In this document: positions 53,021-61,372 of the stretch, one piece after another | Layout of the letters: the number at the start of each line of letters is the position of its first letter | Position numbering within the stretch: the stretch's first letter is position 1 | NCBI RefSeq assembly: GCF_002263515.1 | Contig: NZ_CP022752.1 | Span: 4,836,001-4,900,000, forward strand | Length of the DNA: 64,000 bases | Source: Actinopolyspora erythraea | GTDB lineage: Bacteria > Actinomycetota > Actinomycetes > Mycobacteriales > Pseudonocardiaceae | Direction of reading: 5' to 3' | Program-made: the position numbers and the translations under genes | Notes under the pieces: model-generated | The model's input: the letters and a program-made list of their open reading frames with translations, nothing else | What the model was told of the DNA's origin: nothing | The model's database searches: none

Positions 53021-54538
53021 TCAGGCCTTGGCGGGCTCCCCGTCCCCGACGGTGTCGGCCATGGAGCCGGACCAGACCCGTTCGGGGCGCTTGCCGAGCC
53101 CGTTGCACACCACGATCGCCAGCAACGCCACGATCCAGCCCGGGATCATCTCGTAAACGCCCGTGCCGCTGAGCGCGTCCACGTTCTTCCACACCAGGAC
53201 GGTGGTGGCGCCGCCGACGACGCCGCCGAGGGCTCCGGTCCAGGTCATGCGGGACCAGAACAGCGAGAGCAGGATCACCGGCCCGAACGCGGATCCGAAA
53301 CCGGCCCACGCGTAGGAGACGATGTCCAGCACCGCTCCACCACCGAGCGCGATCACGTAGGCCACGATCGCCACCAGGATCACGGTCGCGCGACCCACCC
53401 ACACCAGAAGACGTTCCGAAGCGTCCCGGTGGACGAAGGCGCGGTAGAAGTCCTCGGTCAGGGCGGTGGAGGCCACGAGCAGCTGACTGTCGGCTGTGGA
53501 CATGATCGCGGCCAGCACCGCCGCCAGCAGGACGCCCGCGACCCAGGGGTTCAGCAGCTGCTGGGCCAACGCGATGAACACCCGCTCCGGGTCCTCCAGC
53601 GGTTGGTCGAGCACGCCGATCCCGACCAGACCGACCAGCGAAGCGCCGAGGAGGGTGACCACCACCCAGGTGGTGCTGATCCGGCGGGCCACGGGGATGT
53701 GGCGGGCGCTGCGGATACCCATGAACCGCGCCAGGATGTGCGGTTGACCGAAGTAACCCGGCCCCCACGCCAGCAGGGACACGATCGAGACGAGGCCGAG
53801 CCCGCTGCCGCTGGACCAGCTCCCGTCGGTGAAGCTCGCCTCCTGGCCCATGTCCAGCAGCGCCGGGGACTGCTCGCCGAGCGCGCCGCCCAGACCGCCG
53901 AATCCTCCCAGCAGGCCGATCCCGATCAGCGGCAGCACCAGCAACGCCAGGAACATCATCGTTCCCTGCACCACGTCGGTGAAGCTCACCGCCAGGAACC
54001 CGCCGAGGAAGGCGTAAACCACGATCATCGCCACGGCGACCGTGATGGCCAGCGTCGAGTCCACGCCGAACACGTCCTCGAACAGCACACCACCGGCGAC
54101 GAGTCCGCTGGCGACGTAGACGGTGAAGAACACGACGATCACCAGCGCCGAGACCAACCGCAGCGACCGGCTCCGGTCCTCGAAGCGGGACTCCAGGTAA
54201 GCCGACAGGCTCACCGCGTTGTTCGCGCGCTCGGTGTAGGTGCGCAGCCGCGGCGCTATGAACAGCCAGTTGAAGTACGTGCCCAGGGCCAACCCTATCG
54301 CGATCCAGGTGGCCCCCACACCCTGGGCGTAGACCGCCCCCGGCAGTCCGAGCAGCAACCAGCCGGACATGTCACTGGCCTGTGCCGACAGCGCGGCCGT
54401 GGGCGCGTTCAGCCTCCGGCCGCCGAGCGCGAAGTCCGCGAGGGTGTTGGTGCGCCTGTACACCCACACCCCGATCACGAGCATGACGACCAGGTAGGCG
54501 GCGAAGGTCGTCAGCACTGCTGGGCTGATGTCAAACAC
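53021..54538 (-). CDS. putP: PutP-type sodium/proline symporter (SSS family)
   Basis: A 505-residue SSS transporter with about 13 transmembrane segments. FALGGRRLNAPTAALSAQASDMSGWLLLGLPGAVY is the PutP-type second and third helix region, and AAIMSTADSQLLVASTALTEDFYR is the conserved helix 9 with the sodium-site serine/threonines. It should import proline with Na+, useful for nutrition or osmoprotection. GTG 54538 is chosen because AAGGAG lies 6 bases upstream. It stands alone, ended by the hairpin at 52957. Confidence 0.9.
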   Translation of the reverse strand: MFDISPAVLTTFAAYLVVMLVIGVWVYRRTNTLADFALGGRRLNAPTAALSAQASDMSGWLLLGLPGAVYAQGVGATWIAIGLALGTYFNWLFIAPRLRTYTERANNAVSLSAYLESRFEDRSRSLRLVSALVIVVFFTVYVASGLVAGGVLFEDVFGVDSTLAITVAVAMIVVYAFLGGFLAVSFTDVVQGTMMFLALLVLPLIGIGLLGGFGGLGGALGEQSPALLDMGQEASFTDGSWSSGSGLGLVSIVSLLAWGPGYFGQPHILARFMGIRSARHIPVARRISTTWVVVTLLGASLVGLVGIGVLDQPLEDPERVFIALAQQLLNPWVAGVLLAAVLAAIMSTADSQLLVASTALTEDFYRAFVHRDASERLLVWVGRATVILVAIVAYVIALGGGAVLDIVSYAWAGFGSAFGPVILLSLFWSRMTWTGALGGVVGGATTVLVWKNVDALSGTGVYEMIPGWIVALLAIVVCNGLGKRPERVWSGSMADTVGDGEPAKA

Positions 54539-54987
54539 TGATACTCCTTCAGCCGAGACGGCACATGCGTTCCCGACGAAACGATCACTGGGACAGTGGT
54601 CACGACTTGAGGCCGGCATGTGGGTTTCGCGACAAGTGTTCGGTGGATACTAAGTGGCCCCGGACACGGTGTATTCGTGCGCCCCAACATTATTTGGCGT
54701 GTTTCGTTGTTCACCCGGACAACGAAGCTTCACCCCGGAGGAAGTCGTCACCGCGACGCCGCGCAGCGGACACACCCGAAATCCCTCCGTGCCCGGAGCG
54801 GCACCGTGCGAGTCCGACGAGCGGGTATCGCTCCCCTGCCGCGAGGGGCCACCACCGGGCGGACTGACTGCCGCTCGGTGGGCGAGGAGCCACGGGCGAG
54901 GCCTGCCGAACCGGACTCCCCCCCACACACCTCCCGGCCTCCTCGGCACGAACCGGTACGGCACGGGAACCAGCGGAACCCCACCCC
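54539..54987. other. Gene-free spacer between symporter and PKS gene
   Basis: These 449 bp hold the symporter promoter side and the 3' end of the PKS transcript. Base composition drops near 54650-54720 (GTTTCGTTGTTCACCCGG). No supported gene, hairpin or repeat copy was seen. Confidence 0.45.
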
Positions 54988-57900
54988 CTAGCTCGCCGAA
55001 CCGGAACCACCGCCCGGAAGATGGCTCGTCAGCACCGCCGCGAGAGCGCTCGCGTTCGGATGGCGGAGCATGGACTCGTGACCGCCCGGCGACGTCTCGG
55101 TGAGCATGCCCGGGACCACCTCGCGCCAGGCGGACTCCGGGTGGTTCTCCGACGAGTAGTCGCTCTCCGAGGCACGGACGTAGAGGAAGGGCGGATCCCC
55201 GGAGAGCGCGGCGGGAACGTGGTCCCGGAGAGCGGTCACGTGGGCTCCGCGCAACCGGACCAGGCTCTCCCGCACGTCGGGAGGAGCGTCGGAGAGCCGC
55301 GCGGCGTTCGTCTCGGCGTCGAGCTCCGCCTCGGACACCTGAGGGGGCCACGGGGAGTCGATCAGCGCGGTCAACAGCGGCGCCCTGTGCCGCTCCGCGA
55401 GCAGCCTGGTCATCTCGAAGGCGACCACCCCTCCGAAGGAGGACCCACCGAGCCAGAAATCCCCCTCCGGCCGGTGGCTCAGGAGTTCCGCGACGTAGGC
55501 CCGGGCCATCTCGGCCACGCTCCGGCGCGGATCCAGCCGGTCCTGAAACCCGCGGGCGGTGAACCCCAGCACCTCGCAGGTTCCGTCGAGGCTCTCGGCG
55601 AGGTCCCGGTAGACCAGCGCGCCCCCACCGACGGGGTGCACCAGGTACAGCGGAGGCGCCGCTGCGCTCGACGCCCCCGGCGAACCACCGAGAGCGGTCA
55701 GGCTCGAACGGGAATCACCGGTCCGCTCGAACCCGTCCTCGCCGAGCAGGGCCGCCAGCTTTCGCGGCGTGGGGGCGCGAAGCAGGTCCTGCGGCGCGAT
55801 GTCGCTTCGATGGTCCTCGTTGACGGCGGCGGCCAGTTGGACGGCCACCAGCGAGTCGCCGCCGAGCTCGAAGAAGTCGTCGTCCGGCCCGACCGGGGCC
55901 ACCCCGAGCACACGTTCCCAGGTGGTGGTGTGCCCCCGCGCCACGCCCTCGGGCTCGGAGCGTTCCGCGGCGCTGGGCCGAACCGGCCCACCGCCTTCGC
56001 CGACGGGCTCCTCCGGGGAAGTGATCCAGTGCCGCCCGCGCTCGAACGGGTGCGCGGGCAGCGGCACCCGGCGCTGTGCGTGTCCGAACTCGAACGCGCC
56101 CCGGTCGAAGGCCTGTCCCCTCTCCCACATCCGCCCGACCGAAGCGAGCAGTCCGCGATACACCGACGCCTCCCCGCCGAGAGTCGGGAGGACGTCGACC
56201 CCTCGCCCGATGTCGGGATGCCGGCGGGCCCAGGAGGTCAGCGCGCGTCCCGGGCCGACCTCCAGCAGTTGACCGCACTCCGCGTCCGCCAGCGCCGTGA
56301 AGTCCTCGTTGAGCCGCACGGTCTCGCGAAGCTGGCGTGCCCAGTACGTCGGGCTCGCCGCCTGCTCGGCGGTGATCCAGTCCCCCGTCGCGTTGGCGAG
56401 GTAGGGCAGGCGGGGCGGACCGAGCTCCAAACCGGCAACCACGTCGCGGAACGGCCCCACGACCGGGTCGAGCTCGGCTGAGTGCCCGGCGTAGTCGACC
56501 GGGACGCGCCGACAGGTGACTCCCCGCGCGGTCAACCGTGCCTCCAGCTCGGCGAGTTCGGACAGCGGTCCGGACGCCAGGCAGATGTCGGGTCCGACGT
56601 CCACGGCGACCGCCAGGTTTCCGTGCAGGAGCGGCCGCAACTCCTCCCGGGGGAGACCGACGTTGAGCATCCCTCCCGCCGGGAGGCTCGCCAGCAACGC
56701 ACCCCGGTGCGCCACCAGTTCCAGCGCGTCGTCCAGGCCGAGCACACCGCTGACGCACGCGGCGACGCACTCACCGAGGCTGTAGCCCAGCAGGGCGTCC
56801 GGCCGCAGGTTCCAGAAGTCGAGCAGCCGGGTCAGCGCGTACTCGACGGCGAAGACGGCGGGCATGGCGACGTCCGTTCGCCGCAGCGTCCGGGACGCCC
56901 GCGAGTCCCGGCTCGACGAGAAACACAGCAGCTCGCGGATGTCGTGACCGGTGCGGGGAGCCAGCCGTTCGGCGCAGTGATCGAGCGCGTCCCGGAACAC
57001 GGGCTCGTGGTCGTACACCTCCCGGAGCATCCCCGGCCACTGCGCCCCCGGCCCGGGGAACAGGAACGCGAGCCCGGGCCGTCGCTCGGGTATCCGCTCG
57101 GCCCTCGCCTCCCGCATCGCGGTGGCTGCCTCGTCCGGACCGTCGGCCACCACGGAGCACCGGTACGCCCGCGCGTTGCGGCCGGTCAGCAGGGACTGCG
57201 CGGCCGATTCCAACGGGACCTCCCGCAGGGTCTCCGACGTGTCCCCCGCCGCCTGGGCCAGTGCGGTTTCCGTGCGCGCCGACAGCAGCAACAACTGGTG
57301 CGGGCGCGGCGGCTCCGGAGGGCGGACGGGCGGCGCCTGCTCCAGCACGACGTGGGCGTTGGTGCCGCCGATGCCGAAGGAACTCACTCCAGCACGCCGT
57401 GGATGTTCCCGATCCGGCCAGGGTTCGGCGCTCTCCGGCAGCCGGAACCGCGCGGTCTCCGCCAGGTCCGGGGACTCGGGGCGGGAGTTCGGGGCGGGTG
57501 GAACGGTGCCGTGGTGGACGCTCAGCGCGGCCTTGATCAGGCCGGTGACACCGGCCGCGACGTCGAGGTGGCCCAGGTTGGCCTTGACCGACCCCAGGGC
57601 GCATCCCCCGGTGCGGTCCTCGTTCCGCCGGGCGGCGAACGACCGGTTCAGCGCGGCCAGCTCCATGGAGTCCCCGAGCAGGGTCCCCGTGCCGTGGGTT
57701 TCCAGGTAGTCGATGGTGGACGGATCCACCCCGGCGCGTGCGAGGGCGGTCTCGATGACCGCGACCTGCCCCTCCACGGAGGGCGCCGCGTAGGAGAGCT
57801 TCGGGCTGCCGTCGTTGTTGATCGCCGAGCCGAGCAGCACGGCGTAGACGTGGTCGCGGTTCTCCACGGCGTCGGAGAGCCGCTTCAGCAGCACGATGCC

Positions 57901-58626
57901 GGCTCCGCTGGAGGGGACGGTTCCCGCGGCCTCGGCGGAGAAGGGGCGGCAACACCCGTCCGGGGAAAGGATGCCGCCCTGCTGGTACAGATAACCGACC
58001 CGGTGCGGGACCCGGACCGAGGCCCCGCCCGCCAGGACGGCGTCGCTGTCACCCCGCGAGAGGCTCAGCGCCGCTTGGTGCACGGCGACCAGCGAGGTCG
58101 AGCAGGCCGTCTGCACGCTCACGGCGGGTCCGCGCAGATCGAGCCGGTAGGCCGCCCGCGTGGCGGCGAAGTCCTTGTCATTGGTGATCAGCCGGAGGGC
58201 CTCGTCCGCGGTACCGAGGTTCAACGGACTCGTCCGCCCGTCGAGCAGTCGGTAGGACGAGGCTCCCACCCCGGCGAAGACGCCGATCCTCCCCCCGAAC
58301 AGCTCCGGAGCACACCCAGCGTCCTCCAGCGCTTCCGAGCAGCACTCCAGCAGCAGGCGCTGCTGGGGATCCAGCAGGTCGGCCTCGCTGGCCCCGATCC
58401 CGAAGAACGCCGAGTCGAAGCGGTCGACGTCGTCCAGGACTCCCGCCACCGGCACGTAGTCGTCCCTGGTCGTCCACGAACCACCCACCCCGTCCGCCTC
58501 GGCCTCCTCCGGGGTCAGGCGCCGGGTGGTTCGCTGGCTCTCGCGGACCACCCGCCACAACCACCTCGGGCAGGAAGCTCCCGGGAACCTGCCCGCCATC
58601 CCCACGATCGCGACGGCCTCTGACAT
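54988..58626 (-). CDS. Type I polyketide synthase module, KS-AT-ACP-TE
   Basis: A 1212-residue single module. The KS has Cys in TACSTSL and His in ETHGTGT and VKANLGHLD. The AT has PGPGAQWPGM and active-site GYSLGE, and the specificity region reads VDYAGHS, neither clean HAFH (malonyl) nor YASH (methylmalonyl). The ACP has the pantetheine serine in LGGDSLVAV. The C-terminal thioesterase has GSSFGG. There is no KR, DH or ER, so the new beta-carbon stays a ketone. ATG 58626 overlaps the A-PCP stop (ATGA). It probably extends that protein's aminoacyl chain and releases it. Confidence 0.92.
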   Translation of the reverse strand: MSEAVAIVGMAGRFPGASCPRWLWRVVRESQRTTRRLTPEEAEADGVGGSWTTRDDYVPVAGVLDDVDRFDSAFFGIGASEADLLDPQQRLLLECCSEALEDAGCAPELFGGRIGVFAGVGASSYRLLDGRTSPLNLGTADEALRLITNDKDFAATRAAYRLDLRGPAVSVQTACSTSLVAVHQAALSLSRGDSDAVLAGGASVRVPHRVGYLYQQGGILSPDGCCRPFSAEAAGTVPSSGAGIVLLKRLSDAVENRDHVYAVLLGSAINNDGSPKLSYAAPSVEGQVAVIETALARAGVDPSTIDYLETHGTGTLLGDSMELAALNRSFAARRNEDRTGGCALGSVKANLGHLDVAAGVTGLIKAALSVHHGTVPPAPNSRPESPDLAETARFRLPESAEPWPDREHPRRAGVSSFGIGGTNAHVVLEQAPPVRPPEPPRPHQLLLLSARTETALAQAAGDTSETLREVPLESAAQSLLTGRNARAYRCSVVADGPDEAATAMREARAERIPERRPGLAFLFPGPGAQWPGMLREVYDHEPVFRDALDHCAERLAPRTGHDIRELLCFSSSRDSRASRTLRRTDVAMPAVFAVEYALTRLLDFWNLRPDALLGYSLGECVAACVSGVLGLDDALELVAHRGALLASLPAGGMLNVGLPREELRPLLHGNLAVAVDVGPDICLASGPLSELAELEARLTARGVTCRRVPVDYAGHSAELDPVVGPFRDVVAGLELGPPRLPYLANATGDWITAEQAASPTYWARQLRETVRLNEDFTALADAECGQLLEVGPGRALTSWARRHPDIGRGVDVLPTLGGEASVYRGLLASVGRMWERGQAFDRGAFEFGHAQRRVPLPAHPFERGRHWITSPEEPVGEGGGPVRPSAAERSEPEGVARGHTTTWERVLGVAPVGPDDDFFELGGDSLVAVQLAAAVNEDHRSDIAPQDLLRAPTPRKLAALLGEDGFERTGDSRSSLTALGGSPGASSAAAPPLYLVHPVGGGALVYRDLAESLDGTCEVLGFTARGFQDRLDPRRSVAEMARAYVAELLSHRPEGDFWLGGSSFGGVVAFEMTRLLAERHRAPLLTALIDSPWPPQVSEAELDAETNAARLSDAPPDVRESLVRLRGAHVTALRDHVPAALSGDPPFLYVRASESDYSSENHPESAWREVVPGMLTETSPGGHESMLRHPNASALAAVLTSHLPGGGSGSAS

Positions 58627-60488
58627 CACAGCTCCGCGTCCTGTCGCTGGTCTCGGCCGCGCAGGAACTCCGCGAGGCCGCGCGGTGTCGGGTGCTCCAG
58701 CAGATCCAGCAGGCGTATTCCCTGGTAGCCCTGCTGCTGCAACCGGGTGCGGATCCGCAGCAGCAGCATCGAGTTGCCCCCGAGCTCGAAGAAACCGTCG
58801 TCGCGCCCGATCTCGGAGACCTCCAGCAGCTCGCCCCACACCCGCATCACGGTTCGCTCGTGGTGCTCGGGGGCCGACTCGGCGGTCGCTTCGGAGGAAG
58901 CGGTGCCGCCGAAGGGTTCGGGCAGCTCCGAGCGGTCCAGCTTGCCGTTGGGCAGCATCGGGAACGCGTCGAGGACGACGAGGTGGGAGGGCACCATGTA
59001 CCGGGGCACGAGTTCGAGGAGCGCGCCACGGATCGCCGTGGCGGTGGTGGCTTCCCCCGAGGCAGCGGTGACCCAGGCCACCAGGGTGTTCGTCCCGTCC
59101 GCGGGATCGGTGCGCACGGCCGCCTCGGCGTCGCCGACCATCGGCAGGCGACGCAGGCTCGCCTCGACGTCCCCCAGCTCCACGCGGTTGCCGCGAACCT
59201 TGACCTGGCGGTCGTCGCGTCCCAGGAACTCGATGGTCCCGTCCTCGCGGACCCTGGCCAGATCGCCGGTACGGTACAGCCTGCTCCCCGGCGGCCCGTG
59301 CGGGTTGGGCAGGAACCGCTCGGCGGTCATGGCGGGGCGGTGCAGGTACCCCCTCGCCAGCTGGGGCCCGGCGAGGAACAGCTCCCCCTCGGTTCCCCTC
59401 GGAACCGGCCGCAGCGTGGCGGCGTCGAGGACGTGCGCCTCGGTGCGGGCCACCGGCCTCCCGACCGGAACCCTCCTGCCCGAGGCGTCGGACTCGCGGC
59501 ACGTGTGGTCGATCGTCACTATCGCGGCCTCGGTGGGGCCGTAGGCGTTGATCACGCTCGCCCCGGGCAGTGCCTCGTGGCAGCGCCGCAGGAGTTCCGG
59601 CGCGAGATCCTCGCCCACCAGGAACACGCGCCGCAACGTCGGGCACCGGGTGTCGTCCTGCTCGTCGAGGAACGCGGTGAGCTGCGTGGGGACAAATATG
59701 GCATCGGTGACCCCGTGCTCCCGGATCTTCCGGACGAGGTGCGCCGGATCGTGCTGCCCCTCGGGATGCGCGAGCACCAGGCGGGCCCCGGACATGAGCG
59801 GCCAGAAGATCTCCCAGGCCGACACGTCGAAACCGAAGGGGGTCTTGAGCAGCACGCGGGATTCGGTGTCCAGCGGGAACCGCCGGGACATCCGGCGGAG
59901 CAGTTCGGTCACCGCGCCCCGGGTGTTGACCACCCCCTTGGGAGAGCCGGTCGAGCCGGAGGTGTACATGACGTACAGCGCGTCGCCGGATGAGGGTTCC
60001 TCGTACCCGTCGAACTCGGTGACGTCCGCGGGGGCCGTCACGTCGACCACGGTCGGAGCCTCCTCCTCGGGCATGTCGAGCTCGCCCGGGGAAACACCTC
60101 CCGGGCCGACCAGCAGCACCGCCGGCCGGGCGTCGTCGATCATCCCCCTGATCCGGCTATCCGGATAGGACGGATCGAGCGGCACGTACCCGCCGCCCGA
60201 CCGGACGACAGCCAGCAGCGAACTCACCAGCTCGGGGCAGCGGCGCATGCTGACACCGACCAGCACGTCGGGACCGACGTCGTTCGTCCGAAGCAGGCGG
60301 GCGATCCGCTCGGTCGTCGACATCAGCTCGCGGTAAGTGATCACGCGCTCGTCGGTCTGGACGGCGACCGCCTCGGGAAACCGGCTCGCCCGCTCCGCGA
60401 TCGTGTGGAACAGCGACACTGAGCCGCTGCCGAGGGCCGCCTCCTCGGAGGAGTCCATTTCGATTTCGCCGGAAGCTGTGTTGTTCAT
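58626..60488 (-). CDS. NRPS loading protein, adenylation-PCP
   Basis: A 620-residue A-PCP protein without a condensation domain. Core motifs: YTSGSTGSPKG (A3), YGPTEAAI (A5), GELFLAGPQLARGYL (A6), YRTGDL (A7), NGKLDRSELP (A10). PCP serine 573 is in LGGNSMLLL. Read by eye against GrsA, the pocket residues are D-V-W-I-F-V-A-I-V-K. Asp235 indicates an alpha-amino acid, but the code matches nothing I know. It should load an amino acid and hand it straight to the KS of the downstream PKS. ATG 60488. Confidence 0.9.
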   Translation of the reverse strand: MNNTASGEIEMDSSEEAALGSGSVSLFHTIAERASRFPEAVAVQTDERVITYRELMSTTERIARLLRTNDVGPDVLVGVSMRRCPELVSSLLAVVRSGGGYVPLDPSYPDSRIRGMIDDARPAVLLVGPGGVSPGELDMPEEEAPTVVDVTAPADVTEFDGYEEPSSGDALYVMYTSGSTGSPKGVVNTRGAVTELLRRMSRRFPLDTESRVLLKTPFGFDVSAWEIFWPLMSGARLVLAHPEGQHDPAHLVRKIREHGVTDAIFVPTQLTAFLDEQDDTRCPTLRRVFLVGEDLAPELLRRCHEALPGASVINAYGPTEAAIVTIDHTCRESDASGRRVPVGRPVARTEAHVLDAATLRPVPRGTEGELFLAGPQLARGYLHRPAMTAERFLPNPHGPPGSRLYRTGDLARVREDGTIEFLGRDDRQVKVRGNRVELGDVEASLRRLPMVGDAEAAVRTDPADGTNTLVAWVTAASGEATTATAIRGALLELVPRYMVPSHLVVLDAFPMLPNGKLDRSELPEPFGGTASSEATAESAPEHHERTVMRVWGELLEVSEIGRDDGFFELGGNSMLLLRIRTRLQQQGYQGIRLLDLLEHPTPRGLAEFLRGRDQRQDAEL

Positions 60489-60655
60489 GATTCGTCCTCG
60501 CGCCGGAACATGTCGGAAACGGTGCCCCGAGGCGCGGAAACCGGAAAAGTACTCGTTCCGGGTGGCGAAACACCGGGCTGGCACGAGCCTCGTCGCCAAC
60601 TACGTTCGAACGTCACGAACCGGCCCGAAAGCATCGATCCAACGAGGAGAGAGCA

Positions 60656-61372
60656 GTGGGAACCCATTCAGCGGAATATCCGCTCCCCGAGTCCACACCC
60701 CGTGTGAAGGACGCGCTGCGACACCTGGACCGACCGCTGGACGCGCACGAGAACGCGTTCACCGAACTGATCCGTTCCGGCAAGGCCGAACGGGAGCACT
60801 ACGCCCGCCTGATCCGCTACATCGATGTGTCGCTGGACGCGCAGGTGGCCGGATACACCACGGGCGTAGCGCGATTTCCACACCGGCCCGTCGCGACGCC
60901 CTACATGGAGTTCGCCGAGATCAAGCTCGGGGCCCGCCGACTGATGCGCTCGGCCAGTGCCGCGCTCGGGGAGGACCCCGCCCCGTCCGGAGCGGAGGTT
61001 CTGCCGCTGAGTGCCCACAGCATGCCCTGGTACTTCCTGTGGCTGGGAGCCGTGGGAACGCGCGCGCAGTCTGGCCTCGGCCTGTACGCGAGCATGCTCG
61101 CCTGGCACCACGTGTGCGCTTCGGTGGTGGACGCGCTCAGTGGAACGCGGACCCCGCCGCCGGAAGAATTCACCCTGATCTTCCGACGTTTCGAATCTCC
61201 CCCGACGGAGCTGCTCGACCAGTGCGCCGAAGCCGCCGAGCACGGGCTGGAACTCGGTGACGACCTCGGAGAGGCGCTGATGGCCGCCCGGCTGGGAGAA
61301 ACCGTCATTCTGGACTTCATGTCGGCAGCCACCGGGAACCGCGCGTACCACCGGGAGACCGCGGATGCCTGA
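60656..61372 (+). CDS. Unrecognised all-helical 238-residue protein in the NRPS operon
   Basis: It starts at GTG 60656 after GAGGAGAGA. The sequence is largely amphipathic helices (AREHYARLIRYIDVSLDAQVAGYT-type, MEFAEIKLGARRLMRSASAAL, GLGLYASMLAWHHVCASVVDAL). I do not recognise a family; the helical arrangement and scattered Glu/His residues would allow a heme-oxygenase-like fold, which is a guess. Its stop lies inside the start of the threonine-type NRPS (8-base overlap), so it is made together with that enzyme and may act on its PCP-bound substrate. Divergent from the A-PCP gene. Confidence 0.65.
   Translation: MGTHSAEYPLPESTPRVKDALRHLDRPLDAHENAFTELIRSGKAEREHYARLIRYIDVSLDAQVAGYTTGVARFPHRPVATPYMEFAEIKLGARRLMRSASAALGEDPAPSGAEVLPLSAHSMPWYFLWLGAVGTRAQSGLGLYASMLAWHHVCASVVDALSGTRTPPPEEFTLIFRRFESPPTELLDQCAEAAEHGLELGDDLGEALMAARLGETVILDFMSAATGNRAYHRETADA

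Noticed and set aside
58627..59646. N-terminal extension of the PKS frame by about 340 residues
   Set aside because: This stretch is a wrong-frame reading of the A-PCP gene. The KS begins at ATG 58626, which overlaps the A-PCP stop.
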